Shown: positions 41,720 to 51,156 of the stretch, in pieces
Position numbering within the stretch: position 1 is the first letter of the stretch
Layout: every line of letters starts with the position of its first letter
Source: Hornefia butyriciproducens
GTDB lineage: Bacteria; Bacillota; Clostridia; Peptostreptococcales; Anaerovoracaceae
Direction: 5' to 3'
Assembly: GCF_009695915.1 (NCBI RefSeq)
Contig: NZ_VUMZ01000010.1
Location: forward strand, 1-64,000
Length of the DNA: 64,000 nucleotides
Notes under the pieces: generated by a model
The model's input: only the letters and a program-made list of their open reading frames with translations
What the model was told of the DNA's origin: nothing
Databases searched by the model: none
Position numbers and translations under genes: made by a program

Positions 41720-42796
41720 CTAATTCTGCAAAATAAACCCGGTTATTCCGGAGGAAATCTGGAGGAAGCAAACCAGCTCGCCGTAATCGCCGGGGGTCAT
41801 CCCGTCCAATGTGAGTTTTGTGCCAGTCGTCCTCCTCCACAAAGCCTCCATCGCCGACTTCGCCATCTCGTTCAGAGAGCCGTCCGGATCCGCGCCCGGA
41901 AACGGCGGGAGCATGATGTCGGAATCCTCACTGCGACAAAAGAGATGGGTACAGAACGCGTCCTCCCGGAGCGCCGCCTCCTCCCGGGGCATGAATACAG
42001 TCCTCGCATCGATCCCGATCGCTTTGTGCAGAGTGGCGATCCATTCTGCCGCACCCGTGAATTCACGCTGCCAGTACACGATATCCTCCTCACGGTGGCC
42101 AGCCAGACAAAGACTATAACAATCCGCATCCCGGTCCCACCATGTGCTGGTCAGCATCCGGCGGAATCCTTCCATAAACGCCTGCATATCTGCGCCGGCC
42201 AGGAGCCCGGGTACCAGCATCGCGTCCGTGCCGGAAGCCTCAGCGGCCTGGACGTCAGCCTCCAACAGGTGCATCTCATGTCCGTCGGCAGACGCTTCCT
42301 CTGCAAGATATCGGGCCTCACCGTTCAGAACGATCCGAATCCGGCGTCCCGCTCCGTCAGTTCCATACCGGTCCTGCAGGAATTTGCGGATCGCCGCAAA
42401 GGCCGTTCTTTGTGCCAGCGTCTCCTCCCCGCATGAGAAGGCAACCATGCCGCAGCTGTGTTTCTCCATCTCCTGGAACAAAACACGATACGAGCCGGCC
42501 GACAAAGTCCCGCCGAACACCACGAGTTTTTTGTGTCCAGTTCCCGTCAGCGCTCGGAGCATTCCCCGGAGCATGGCAGCCATGCTCCCGTCAGCGACCA
42601 GCACAATCATATCACAGAGACTGGAAAATTCACTGAGCTGCAGCTCCAGTTCCTTCAGGCGCCCCGCTCCGGGACTGATTCCGTCCCGGATCCAGGATCG
42701 TTTCCAGAGCTCGTCAAGCGCCTTTCCGCTCTTCTCTCTCCACAGACGGATTTCCGCCTCATCACCCGCTCTGCTGTTATCTGCAATGATTCCCAT
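41720..42796 (-). CDS. Phosphoglucose isomerase homologue, probably inactive
   Basis: 358 residues; real enzymes have about 440-550. Alignment by eye runs along the whole fold: VLVADGSMAAMLRGML where PGI has its glycine-rich VGIGGSYLGA; LVVFGGTLSAGSYRVLFQEME; FSCGEETLAQRTAFAAIRKF where PGI has ISKSGTTTEPAIAFR; and GDYGELVCFLQISSGITGF at the end, stopping just before the usual NPFDQPGVE block. The sugar-phosphate SKSGTTTE loop, EWWKQL-type Glu and C-terminal Lys are gone. The ATG shares one base with the ClC stop (TAATG), so it is translationally coupled to the transporter. Function unknown. Confidence 0.7.
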   Translation of the reverse strand: MGIIADNSRAGDEAEIRLWREKSGKALDELWKRSWIRDGISPGAGRLKELELQLSEFSSLCDMIVLVADGSMAAMLRGMLRALTGTGHKKLVVFGGTLSAGSYRVLFQEMEKHSCGMVAFSCGEETLAQRTAFAAIRKFLQDRYGTDGAGRRIRIVLNGEARYLAEEASADGHEMHLLEADVQAAEASGTDAMLVPGLLAGADMQAFMEGFRRMLTSTWWDRDADCYSLCLAGHREEDIVYWQREFTGAAEWIATLHKAIGIDARTVFMPREEAALREDAFCTHLFCRSEDSDIMLPPFPGADPDGSLNEMAKSAMEALWRRTTGTKLTLDGMTPGDYGELVCFLQISSGITGFILQN

Positions 42797-44433
42797 TATC
42801 GAATCCTTTCTGTACGACACATCTTCTTCAGAATGCGGTCTGCCTCATCCATTCTGCCCTGATTGCAGAGAACCGTCAGCCGGTCTCCGCCCTTCAGCTC
42901 CGTATCACCACCGGGAACCAGTTCCTCCGGACCCCGGAGCACCGAAACCACCAGACATCCTCTGGGCAGTTTCATCTCCTTCAGCCTGCGGCCATCCATG
43001 ATACTGGAAATATAGACGTCACTTTCAAGCAATACTTTGTTCCGGCGCAGCTGGTCTGTCATGCCACAGTCCGGATCCTTCCGGAGCATCCTCTCCAGCA
43101 GTTGTTGATAAATGGGAACGCTGCCCAGCAGATCCGCCGTGATATAGGCGATCAGCGCCACCACGCTCAGCGCAAGAAAATTGGTGAAATCTCCGACCAT
43201 CTCCGTGATAAGGATTACACCGGTGACCGGGGAGCGGACGATTCCGGCGAAGTATCCCACCATACCGTAGATGACAAAATTGTCGATATAATACTGCGGA
43301 ATATCAAGAATCTGCGTCACCGCCGTGAAGTACAGACCGCCGGCGATGCCGCCGATGACCAGCAGCGGCATGAAGATCCCGCCCGGAGCTCCGGCGCTGA
43401 AGCTCAGAATCGAATAGCAGAACTTCATCATCAGAAGCAGTGCCAGAGCCGACAGAACAAATTTCTCATCCGCCACCTGCGTCACCAGCCGATAGCCGCC
43501 GCCCATCGCCATGGGATACCAGAGGCCCAGAGGAATCAGCAGCAGAAAAGGCACTGCCAGACGTCCCGCCTTAGACGGGATAAGATCATAGAGATCCTGA
43601 GTAAAGGCGATGCATTTCCCGTAGATCATACCGAAGAAGCCCAGCAGCACGCCCAGCACCGCCAGAGTCCAATACAGCGACAGGGGCAGCGCCTGACGGA
43701 TGCTCAGGTCGAAGACCGGCGTCAGTCCGAAGACATAGAACGCCACGAAGTCCGAGGCGATGGACGCCGCCATGCTCCCCAGGAGTACGTCAGTGGAAAA
43801 GTTTTTGTGCAGGCCCTCCAGCGCAAACACAGCTCCGGCCAGCGGAGCACTGAAGGCGCAGGACAATCCCGCCGCCGCGCCGCAGGTCATCAGCAGTTTC
43901 TCCTCCGTAGCCAGGCGGTCGATGAGAGAGGAAAAACCCTTGCCCACCATGGCTCCGAGCTGAATGCTAGGGCCCTCTCTTCCCAGAGAAAGTCCCGCGC
44001 CAATAGCCAGCGTGCCGCCGATAATCTTGGCCGGAATCACCTTCCACCATGGCTGAAACACCCTCCCCTTCAGTTCTCCTGCCACCTGAGGAATTCCCGA
44101 GCCGGCGCACAGGGGAACCAGACGCACACAGAGCCAGGTGCCCAGAAAGCATCCCGCCAGCACTATCAGCAGAAGCACCGCCATCCGGGGATGCTGCATC
44201 ATCGCCGTCCCGGGCGACTGCATACCCGGCACTCCCGACGTTCCCGCCGATTCCGCCGCTCCCCCCGCGGCCTCACGCAAAACAGAGTCCCTCAGGGACT
44301 CTGCAGCAATCAGGATCCGCCGGAAAAACGACACGACGATCCCTGTAAGGACACCTATACAGCATCCCTGCAGGATCAGCGGATAGCGGATCTCTGAAAT
44401 TCTTTCAATTGCCTGTTCAGCTTTACTCTTCAT
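42796..44433 (-). CDS. ClC-family H+/Cl- exchanger with RCK-C domain
   Basis: 545 residues. Ion-path motifs are GSGIPQVAGEL, LGREGPSIQLGAM with the gating Glu, and APGGIFMPLLVIGG. About ten hydrophobic helices span 15-440; a regulatory RCK-C/TrkA-C domain follows (RGCLVVSVLRGPEELV...GGDRLTVLC). A Glu in FALEGLHKN sits where exchangers have the inner proton Glu, which favours an exchanger over a channel. A Pro/Gly/Ala/Ser-rich stretch around residue 55-80 is unusual. It follows the DUF1846 gene by nine bases and is coupled to the isomerase-like gene. Confidence 0.9.
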   Translation of the reverse strand: MKSKAEQAIERISEIRYPLILQGCCIGVLTGIVVSFFRRILIAAESLRDSVLREAAGGAAESAGTSGVPGMQSPGTAMMQHPRMAVLLLIVLAGCFLGTWLCVRLVPLCAGSGIPQVAGELKGRVFQPWWKVIPAKIIGGTLAIGAGLSLGREGPSIQLGAMVGKGFSSLIDRLATEEKLLMTCGAAAGLSCAFSAPLAGAVFALEGLHKNFSTDVLLGSMAASIASDFVAFYVFGLTPVFDLSIRQALPLSLYWTLAVLGVLLGFFGMIYGKCIAFTQDLYDLIPSKAGRLAVPFLLLIPLGLWYPMAMGGGYRLVTQVADEKFVLSALALLLMMKFCYSILSFSAGAPGGIFMPLLVIGGIAGGLYFTAVTQILDIPQYYIDNFVIYGMVGYFAGIVRSPVTGVILITEMVGDFTNFLALSVVALIAYITADLLGSVPIYQQLLERMLRKDPDCGMTDQLRRNKVLLESDVYISSIMDGRRLKEMKLPRGCLVVSVLRGPEELVPGGDTELKGGDRLTVLCNQGRMDEADRILKKMCRTERIR

Positions 44434-44442
44434 ATCCGTATA

Positions 44443-45951
44443 TCAGTTCGTATAGAGGTTAGTTGTGACGTATTCCGGATCACAGGTCACATCAATGCCC
44501 AGCGACTGGAGCACCTGCTCATCCTGATCACTCAGAATCGCGGTACAGTGCGCCTTGCAGCCGCGCAGTTCCGCAAGCTTGCGAGCAGCGTATTCCGCGG
44601 CCGGATTCTGAGTTCCGGACACGGTCAGCGCAATCAGAACCTCTTCACAGGTCAGCGAAGAGCGATCCGACCTGAGCACCTCATCCTTCATCTTCTGCAT
44701 CGCGTCAAACACCTGCTTGGTAATCAGGAGCATCCCGTCCGGCAGTCCGGCCAGATACTTGATGCTGTTCAGAATCACCGCGGCCGCGGCAACCATCCGA
44801 CGGGAACTTCTTCCGGTGATGATTTTCCCGTCCGGCATCTCCATCGCCATAACCACAACGTTCTCGTACCGGGAGTCGCACTCCCGTTTCTGCTCCGCAT
44901 ATTCCCGAGCCGGCAGCACGACAGGACGATCCTCCACATCCATGCCGACCTCTCTCATCAGAAGTTCCGAGCGCTCCAGGGAACTCTCGGAAATCTTTCC
45001 TTTTTTATAGTCCACCTCCGCAATAAGATATCTGCGGATTATCTCCTGGCAGGCCGCCTCGCGGCATACCTCATCGTCGGTGATTCCGAAGCCTGCGCGG
45101 TTAACGCCCATATCCGTCGGCGACTGGTACAGAGCTTCTCCGGTAATCTTCTCAATAATCCGGCGGACGACAGGGAAAACCTCCATGTCCCGGTTGTAAT
45201 TTACCGCGGGTACGCCGTAGGCCTCCAGATGATAGGAATCGATCTGGTTCACATCTTTCAGATCTGCGGTCGCCGCCTCATAAGCGATATTTACCGGGTG
45301 CTTCAGCGGCAGATTCCAGATGGGGAACGTTTCAAATTTGGCGTAATTCGCCCGGATGCCTCGTCGGTAATCATGGTAGAGCTGAGAAAGACATGTAGCC
45401 AGCTTGCCACTGCCTCCTCCCGGGCCGGTAACCACCACAAGAGGCTTTGTCACCTCAATGTATGAGTTGGCGCCGTAGCCCTCGTCGCTGACGATCGTAT
45501 CCACGTCGGTGGGATAACCCTTTGTGAAAAAATGCTTATACGTGCGAATCCCCCTGCGCTCCAGCTTGTTGATGAACATGTTCACCGCCGGCGCGTCCTC
45601 ATACCGGGTGACCACCACGCTGTTGATCTGCAGATCATACCGGCGAAAATTGTCGATCAGCCGAAGGACCTCCAGATCGTAGGTGATCCCGAAATCATGG
45701 CGTGTCTTACTGGTGGTGATATCGCCGGCGTAGATGCAGATGATGATCTCCGCCTCGTCCTTCAGCCGCTGCAGCAGCTTGACCTTGGCGTTCTCATCGA
45801 AGCCCGGCAGCACTCTGGCCGCGTGCTTGTCATGCACCAGCTTACCGCCGAATTCCAGATACAGCCGCTCGCCGCTGGCGTGACTGATTCTCTCACGGAT
45901 ATACTTTGACTGTTCTTCAATATACTTCTCTGCGCTGAACCCGATCTTCAT
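44443..45951 (-). CDS. DUF1846 (UPF0371) protein
   Basis: 502 residues, full length. Typical start [20 protein letters not shown]; internal blocks [42 protein letters not shown] (a P-loop-like glycine run) and [18 protein letters not shown] cytoplasmic protein with a nucleotide-binding look; its reaction is not known. It follows the DUF1934 gene by 15 bases and leads the ClC and isomerase-like genes in one minus-strand operon. Confidence 0.92.
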   Translation of the reverse strand: MKIGFSAEKYIEEQSKYIRERISHASGERLYLEFGGKLVHDKHAARVLPGFDENAKVKLLQRLKDEAEIIICIYAGDITTSKTRHDFGITYDLEVLRLIDNFRRYDLQINSVVVTRYEDAPAVNMFINKLERRGIRTYKHFFTKGYPTDVDTIVSDEGYGANSYIEVTKPLVVVTGPGGGSGKLATCLSQLYHDYRRGIRANYAKFETFPIWNLPLKHPVNIAYEAATADLKDVNQIDSYHLEAYGVPAVNYNRDMEVFPVVRRIIEKITGEALYQSPTDMGVNRAGFGITDDEVCREAACQEIIRRYLIAEVDYKKGKISESSLERSELLMREVGMDVEDRPVVLPAREYAEQKRECDSRYENVVVMAMEMPDGKIITGRSSRRMVAAAAVILNSIKYLAGLPDGMLLITKQVFDAMQKMKDEVLRSDRSSLTCEEVLIALTVSGTQNPAAEYAARKLAELRGCKAHCTAILSDQDEQVLQSLGIDVTCDPEYVTTNLYTN

Positions 45952-45966
45952 CTTTCCTCCAGAACT

Positions 45967-46410
45967 CTATTTGCCACTGCTTGCTTCGTTTACTTCTATG
46001 TGCAGCTCATTTCGGCCTTCCGCCATCCCCTCCAGGCTCACATGGTAATCCACATTGATATCGCCAAGTCCCTCCGGAGAGAGATTGTTCTCCACACGGT
46101 TCGTCAGAACCTCCATGTCCATAGCGCCGTAGGGCGTCTCATACTTGCCGAAAAACCGCTGCCCCTTCCGAAATTCCATTTCCATTCCGTAGCCTGCGCC
46201 CCGGCCGATCCGTTTCATCCGCACAGAATCGTCCTTCAGCCGCAGGCTGGTCTTACAGCCCGGAAATCCCGAAAACTCACTTTCCTCATAGATCAGATAG
46301 GTGGCGCCGTTTCTTTCATAGAGCTGTCCCTCGGTGACAAACTCCATCTGCTCCTCCGCTTCATCACCGGAATACTGCTTCCCGACGATTTTCAGCATGA
46401 TCTCTTTCAT
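45967..46410 (-). CDS. DUF1934 beta-barrel protein
   Basis: 147 residues. A calycin-like single barrel: EGQLYERNGATYLIYEESE, TSLRLKDDSVRMKRIGRG, RFFGKYETPYGAMDMEV and the closing VDYHVSLEGMAEGRNELHI. Family members are small cytoplasmic proteins of unknown role in Bacillota. It is the first gene of the run that continues with DUF1846, ClC and the isomerase-like gene; divergent from htrA. Confidence 0.85.
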   Translation of the reverse strand: MKEIMLKIVGKQYSGDEAEEQMEFVTEGQLYERNGATYLIYEESEFSGFPGCKTSLRLKDDSVRMKRIGRGAGYGMEMEFRKGQRFFGKYETPYGAMDMEVLTNRVENNLSPEGLGDINVDYHVSLEGMAEGRNELHIEVNEASSGK

Positions 46411-46516
46411 TTCGATACCTCACTGTCATAACGCTGCTTTAACAACTTATTTTACCATAACATTGACGGTTTGCACACATAAAAAACACGAACCGGACCC
46501 ATAATTTAGCCATCGG

Positions 46517-46526
46517 GTGGTATAAT
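46517..46526 (+). promoter_or_regulatory. Extended -10 promoter of htrA
   Basis: TGGTATAAT at 46518-46526, with no good -35 hexamer 17 bases upstream; the TGn extension would compensate. Confidence 0.5.
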
Positions 46527-46584
46527 ACCATCAACAATATCCACAGATATCTCACTGTCGTTTAATTCATGGAGGTATGCATAT

Positions 46585-48351
46585 ATGGACAAATGGGATG
46601 ACTATAAATTCAGAAGGTCCCCGGAGGAGACCCTTCCCCGGCAGGACGGACCGTCACAGTCCCCCGGTAATACGGATTCCGGAGCGGACGCTTTCTCTTC
46701 CGGCACAAAGCATGATTCGGACGCCGTCTCCGCCGGAGCTTCAGGCACAAAGAATAACGGGAACGCCGACCGGGCCGGCGCGACAGGCACGACCGACGCG
46801 GCAGGCACAAAATACAGCGGGGACGCCGACCGGGCCGGCGCGGCTCCGTCCGAGGCGCCGGATCCTTTTTCCGGCACAAATGCCGGTCCCATCGGTGTTA
46901 AGGAGACCGGCTCCGATACGGAAGCCGGCGCCTTCGGCTCATCCGTCGAAAATACGGTAGGCAGCGTGAGCACCGGTGATTCCAGACCGGGTGCCGATTC
47001 CGCGGGCAGTTCCGTATGGACAGACTGGAGCGGCACAACAGGAAACACAGCCGAAAACTCATCGGCCTACGGATACACTGAAACCGGAGGAAACGCCGCA
47101 GCCTACGGGAGCACCGAAGCAGGCGGGAACGACACAGCCTACAGGTACGGCGGCGGATTCGACGGCGGCGGCGGAAACGGCAGCGGATACAACTACGGCT
47201 ACACTGTTCCGCCGGGGGGCAGGCAGAAGAAGTCTGCACAGCCGATGCAGATCACTAAAAAGGCTTTTGTTCTCATCCTGATTCTGGCCATGCTGGTCAC
47301 CTCCCTCCTCACCGTCGGAGGCATCGCGCTGTACGACAACCACTTTGCGGCCGGGGCAAATCAGGCGACGAACTACACTTTGTCCTCGTCGACAGAGTCG
47401 CTCTCTTACAAGAGCATCATCTCCAAGACCAGTGACAGCGTAGTGTCCATCACGACAGAATCCATGTCCACAGACGCGTGGGCGCAGAATTATGTCACAA
47501 AGGGGGCCGGCAGCGGCGTCATCATTCAGTCCAACGGCTACATCATAACCTGCAACCACGTCATCGAGGGTGCGAGTAAGATTACTGTCACGCTGAAGAA
47601 CAAAAAAACCTATACGGCAACTGTCGTCGGAACCGATTCTGATAACGATATCGCCGTGCTGAAAATACGGGCAACAGGGCTGAAGGCTGCCACCTACGGG
47701 AACAGTTCCAAGCTTCAGGTGGGCGACCAGGTCGTGGCAATCGGAAATCCGCTGGGCGAGCTGAGCAACACAGCCACAACCGGCATCATCAGCGCGCTGA
47801 ACCGTAATCTGACAATTGATGGGAAAAAGCTGAATCTGCTGCAGACAGACGCCTCTATCAATCCGGGCAATTCCGGCGGAGCGCTCTTCAACTCCTCCGG
47901 CAATCTGGTGGGCATCGTCGTAGCGAAGTCCTCCGGCTCGGATGTGGAAGGTCTGGGGTTCGCTATCCCCATCAACAAAGCGGCGAAAATCGCGAAACAG
48001 CTTATCAAGACCGGAAAGAGCACCAGTTCCAGCAACTCAAGCAGTTCCAGTTCCTCCGGAGACGCAGCCATCGGCGTCACGGTAACGGAGCTTTCTGAAA
48101 GCCAAGCAAAAAGCTCAGGCTATGACGCGGCGGGAGTCTACATTTCCTCCGTCACCAGCGCCTACGCGCGGTCTGCGGGACTGGAATCCGGAGACCGCAT
48201 CGCGGCCGTGGACGGAACATCTGTATCCAGCCTGACTGCTCTGAAGAGCGCACTTAAAAAACATTCGCCCGGAGATAAGGCGAAGATTACTATCGTGCGC
48301 GATGGTAAGAAACATACTGTAACCGTCAGGCTGACCTCCGTCAGCAATTAA
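46585..48351 (+). CDS. htrA: HtrA/DegP-like membrane-anchored serine protease
   Basis: 588 residues. Residues 1-220 are low in complexity (Gly/Ala/Thr/Asp repeats such as GTKNNGNADRAGATGT, then Tyr/Gly-rich), on the cytoplasmic side. Membrane helix at about 225-250 (AFVLILILAMLVTSLLTVGG). The protease domain has His in ITCNHVIEGA, Asp in DSDNDIAVLKI and Ser in INPGNSGGALFN. A Ser-rich linker precedes one PDZ domain (AGVYISSVTSAYARSAG...GDRIAAVDG). It degrades or refolds damaged exported proteins. The long N-terminal repeat region is much larger than in usual HtrA proteins. GGAGG precedes the start. Confidence 0.93.
   Translation: MDKWDDYKFRRSPEETLPRQDGPSQSPGNTDSGADAFSSGTKHDSDAVSAGASGTKNNGNADRAGATGTTDAAGTKYSGDADRAGAAPSEAPDPFSGTNAGPIGVKETGSDTEAGAFGSSVENTVGSVSTGDSRPGADSAGSSVWTDWSGTTGNTAENSSAYGYTETGGNAAAYGSTEAGGNDTAYRYGGGFDGGGGNGSGYNYGYTVPPGGRQKKSAQPMQITKKAFVLILILAMLVTSLLTVGGIALYDNHFAAGANQATNYTLSSSTESLSYKSIISKTSDSVVSITTESMSTDAWAQNYVTKGAGSGVIIQSNGYIITCNHVIEGASKITVTLKNKKTYTATVVGTDSDNDIAVLKIRATGLKAATYGNSSKLQVGDQVVAIGNPLGELSNTATTGIISALNRNLTIDGKKLNLLQTDASINPGNSGGALFNSSGNLVGIVVAKSSGSDVEGLGFAIPINKAAKIAKQLIKTGKSTSSSNSSSSSSSGDAAIGVTVTELSESQAKSSGYDAAGVYISSVTSAYARSAGLESGDRIAAVDGTSVSSLTALKSALKKHSPGDKAKITIVRDGKKHTVTVRLTSVSN
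46690..46860 (+). repeat. Degenerate repeats coding the HtrA N-terminal region
   Basis: GGCACAAA-anchored units with GACGCCGACCGGGCCGGCGC recurring at about 46765 and 46824; in frame. Confidence 0.65.
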
Positions 48352-48471
48352 GGCAGCGGCTGTGCTTTGGGGTTCGGCTGTCTCCGAATCCCTCTGCCGT
48401 GGGATGCGCCTCTGCAGCATTGGAATTCAGGCGTCCTCCGCCGCGGAGCACAGCATCATATATATAATCAA

Positions 48472-48533
48472 AGAGGGGCTGTCGCACAGTTGATTTAAAT
48501 ATCAGGTGGAGCGACAGTCCCTCTTCATTTTTC
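48472..48533 (+). terminator. Terminator after htrA
   Basis: AGAGGGGCTGTCGC and GCGACAGTCCCTCT arms with a 24-base inner region, followed by TCATTTTT. Confidence 0.65.
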
Positions 48534-48618
48534 GGTTTTCTGTTCATATACGTTTTCGGATTATACGATCCGTGTTTTGTTCATATGGGCGCCGGATCGT
48601 CCGGATCACGACGGTAAT

Positions 48619-49302
48619 TTACCGTTTACTGTGCTCCTGGAAAGCGTCTTTCCCCTCGTTGATGACGAAATCCTTCAGCTTCTTGACATGCTTGTCGGAC
48701 ACCTCTCTGGCGTTCTCAGGATCGCCTCCGCGAATCGCCTCCACGATATTCATATGCTCGGTCGGCATATTCTCATACCGGGTGAAATCATCGTAATACA
48801 GGTACCGGAAACGCAGCGCCAGTTCCTGGATGATCTCAAAGAGACTGCTCAGGGTTTTGTTCCCCGACATCTCAACAATCGTCCGATGAAAACCCTCGTC
48901 CTCATGGATGATCTTCTCCATATCTCCGGCAGCAATGGCGTCGCTGTATTCCGTCGTCATGGCGTCCAGTCTGTCCAGCTCCTCCCGGGTGATGCGCTGA
49001 GAGGCGAGCGCCGCCGCAAGACCCTCCAGCGACTCGCGAACCACCAGCGTGTCCACCATATCCTTCACCGAAATGTCCGATACATACGCACCGCGCCGCG
49101 GCTCGATTACAACCAGACCGTCCTTCTCCAGCTTACGGGTCGCCTCCCGGACCGGCGTCCGGCTGACTCCCATTTCCTCCGCCAGCTCCACCTCCATCAT
49201 CCGGGTGCCCGGCGCGATACGTCCCGTCAGGATCTGCCGCTTCAGCTGTTCGTACACGATTTCGCGAAGTGGCCTGTGGTTCTGCAATTCAAAATCTATC
49301 AT
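48619..49302 (-). CDS. GntR-family regulator, FCD (FadR) type
   Basis: 227 residues. Winged helix at 10-75 (LREIVYEQLKRQILTGRIAPG, then MGVSRTPVREATRKLEKDGL). FCD ligand domain at 85-220, with the metal/ligand His set suggested by HEDEGFHRTIVEMSGN and EHMNIVEAIRGGD. FCD proteins respond to small organic acids. It directly follows ispE (16 bases), an arrangement also seen elsewhere in Clostridia as I recall; its targets cannot be read here. Confidence 0.9.
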   Translation of the reverse strand: MIDFELQNHRPLREIVYEQLKRQILTGRIAPGTRMMEVELAEEMGVSRTPVREATRKLEKDGLVVIEPRRGAYVSDISVKDMVDTLVVRESLEGLAAALASQRITREELDRLDAMTTEYSDAIAAGDMEKIIHEDEGFHRTIVEMSGNKTLSSLFEIIQELALRFRYLYYDDFTRYENMPTEHMNIVEAIRGGDPENAREVSDKHVKKLKDFVINEGKDAFQEHSKR

Positions 49303-49318
49303 TCTCTTCCCTCACACT

Positions 49319-50266
49319 TTACTTCATCGTCCGGGTCCAGTAGGCTTCATACCCCTGTTTCCGGAGGATCCTGCATGATTTCTGAGCATCCTCCATCCGT
49401 CGGAACACCGCGAAAACGGTGGGACCGCTTCCGCTCATCAGCGCCTTCTCCGGATGCATCCGCTCCATTCTTTCCTTTAATTCCGCAACCTTCGGGTAGG
49501 CTGCGAGCGTATAATTCTCCAGAACATTGATGAAGTCCTCGTAGACACGCCCGTCCCCGACGACGTTCTCCTCAAGTCTGCGTGCGAGTCTCCGGTTGTC
49601 CGGCCGCTCCGGAATATCACAGTTGTCAATGCCCCGATACACTTCCGCCGTTGAAACACTCAGCGCCGGTTTCGCAATGACGATGGAGCGGTCGATCCCC
49701 CGCAGCGGCTCCAGCACAGTACCCCTGCCGGTCGCCCTGACACAGGACGCCGCCATGGAATCACGGCGAACCGCAGTCGGGAAGACTTTGTTCCCCCGGG
49801 CCTGCCCCACCGCGCTGAAGGGCACGTCAGACCCCAGCTCCTCGCAGAGACTGCAGATTTCCCCCAGAGTAAGCTTCAGTCCGAACATGACATTCATCCC
49901 GTGGATCACTGCCGCTCCGTTTCCGGATCCGCCGGCAAGTCCCGCCGCGACCGGAATCCGTTTCAGAATATTGATTTCCAGTCTTCCGGACTCCCAGGAG
50001 CTCCCGTACCGGTCAATCATCAGCTCCGCCGCGCGCCAGGCCAGATTTCGCCGGTCAGTCGGCAGATAATAGCGGTTGGTGCGGACAGAAATCCCGATAT
50101 CGCCCTTCTTTCCGCCGGGAAATCTCACGAATCGCAGCTGCACATCGTCATGAAACGCCAGCTGCTGCATGATCATATCCACCTCATGGTATCCCTGCGC
50201 ATCGCAGGCTCCCACGTCCAGAGACAGATTTATCTTGGCAAAGGACCGGACTGTAATCTCTTTCAT
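49319..50266 (-). CDS. ispE: 4-diphosphocytidyl-2-C-methyl-D-erythritol kinase
   Basis: 315 residues, GHMP kinase. Start VRSFAKINLSLDVG; ATP loop PVAAGLAGGSGNGAA; C-terminal LMSGSGPTVFAVF. It phosphorylates CDP-methylerythritol in the MEP path to isoprenoids. It is five bases from the gene upstream and next to gntR, in the run tadA - Ig-domain protein - ispE - gntR. Confidence 0.93.
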   Translation of the reverse strand: MKEITVRSFAKINLSLDVGACDAQGYHEVDMIMQQLAFHDDVQLRFVRFPGGKKGDIGISVRTNRYYLPTDRRNLAWRAAELMIDRYGSSWESGRLEINILKRIPVAAGLAGGSGNGAAVIHGMNVMFGLKLTLGEICSLCEELGSDVPFSAVGQARGNKVFPTAVRRDSMAASCVRATGRGTVLEPLRGIDRSIVIAKPALSVSTAEVYRGIDNCDIPERPDNRRLARRLEENVVGDGRVYEDFINVLENYTLAAYPKVAELKERMERMHPEKALMSGSGPTVFAVFRRMEDAQKSCRILRKQGYEAYWTRTMK

Positions 50267-50271
50267 GATTA

Positions 50272-51156
50272 TTACTTCTTTTTCCCTTTCGGGTTCTTGC
50301 CGTAGTTTGTAGCTTTCAGCTCCGCTTTTTTCCGGGCTTCCTCTTCCTTCTTCGCCTCAGCGAGAGCCTTCCGTCCGGTTTTGTAGGTGCAGCCCGCCGC
50401 AGCGATGGGCCGCGGACCCTTTACATGATAGCAGCCGTCGTCCTCTCTGGCGTAGTACTCATCCAGCTCTTTGTCACGTCTTGCGCGGGCTTCCTTAGCG
50501 GCGTTCTTGCGGGCGACCTCCTTCTCATGCTTGGCGAGAACCTCCTCCACGGACTTGCCGGTGCGTTTGGCTTCCTTGTACGGATTGAACGGTTCTTCCT
50601 TCTCGTCCTTCTCGTTCTCGTCGCTCTTCTTTCTCTGCTGCCGCATGGAGAACACCATCATTCCGCCGAACATCAGGAACATCATAACCATGTAGATGAC
50701 TGTATTGCGGCTCTGGTTCATCGTGCGGAAACTGATCTTCACGTCTTTTCCGAGCTTGTTTCCGTCGTTGTCAACAAAATCTCCCGAAATGGTGGCCGTG
50801 TAGACGGTGTTGTCCTTGATGGTATTCTTGCCCTTTCCGGTGGTCTTGACTTTATTGGTGTCAATCAGCATCAGAACGTATTTCGGCTCCTTGCTGTTGT
50901 AATAGATCAGCGTCGGATAGGAGTGTCCCGTGGAATCTGTAATCTTGAACTTGTCTTTGTTCGCCGCCCTGGAGGCCTTGTTTCCGACTGCGTGATTGAA
51001 GTAGACCTTGACGCACATATTGTCCTTGGTCGTATTCTTCGCCCCGTCCTTCGGGTATGTGTTGGTCACCTGGAACGATGACGCCCCAAAAATGAATGTC
51101 GCAGCAAGCATTACCATAAGCGCGGCAAGACACGCTATCGCGCCTGTTCTTTTCAT
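50272..51156 (-). CDS. Membrane protein with outer Ig-like (Big_5-type) domain
   Basis: 294 residues. Signal or anchor helix at the start (IACLAALMVMLAATFIFG), a Big_5/SbsA-like domain at about 28-150 (TNTYPKDGAKNTTKDNMCVK, then TVYTATISGDFVDNDGNKLG), one membrane helix at 160-180 (VIYMVMMFLMFGGMMVF), then about 110 highly charged residues inside the cell with a coiled-coil tendency (VEEVLAKHEKEVARKNAAKE). Role unknown; a link between wall and cytoplasm is possible. Its ATG overlaps the tadA stop by four bases. Confidence 0.7.
   Translation of the reverse strand: MKRTGAIACLAALMVMLAATFIFGASSFQVTNTYPKDGAKNTTKDNMCVKVYFNHAVGNKASRAANKDKFKITDSTGHSYPTLIYYNSKEPKYVLMLIDTNKVKTTGKGKNTIKDNTVYTATISGDFVDNDGNKLGKDVKISFRTMNQSRNTVIYMVMMFLMFGGMMVFSMRQQRKKSDENEKDEKEEPFNPYKEAKRTGKSVEEVLAKHEKEVARKNAAKEARARRDKELDEYYAREDDGCYHVKGPRPIAAAGCTYKTGRKALAEAKKEEEARKKAELKATNYGKNPKGKKK

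Noticed and set aside
43102-44397. 431-residue plus-strand open frame over the ClC gene
   Set aside because: Very high His/Arg/Gln content typical of an antisense shadow; the ClC motifs on the minus strand decide.
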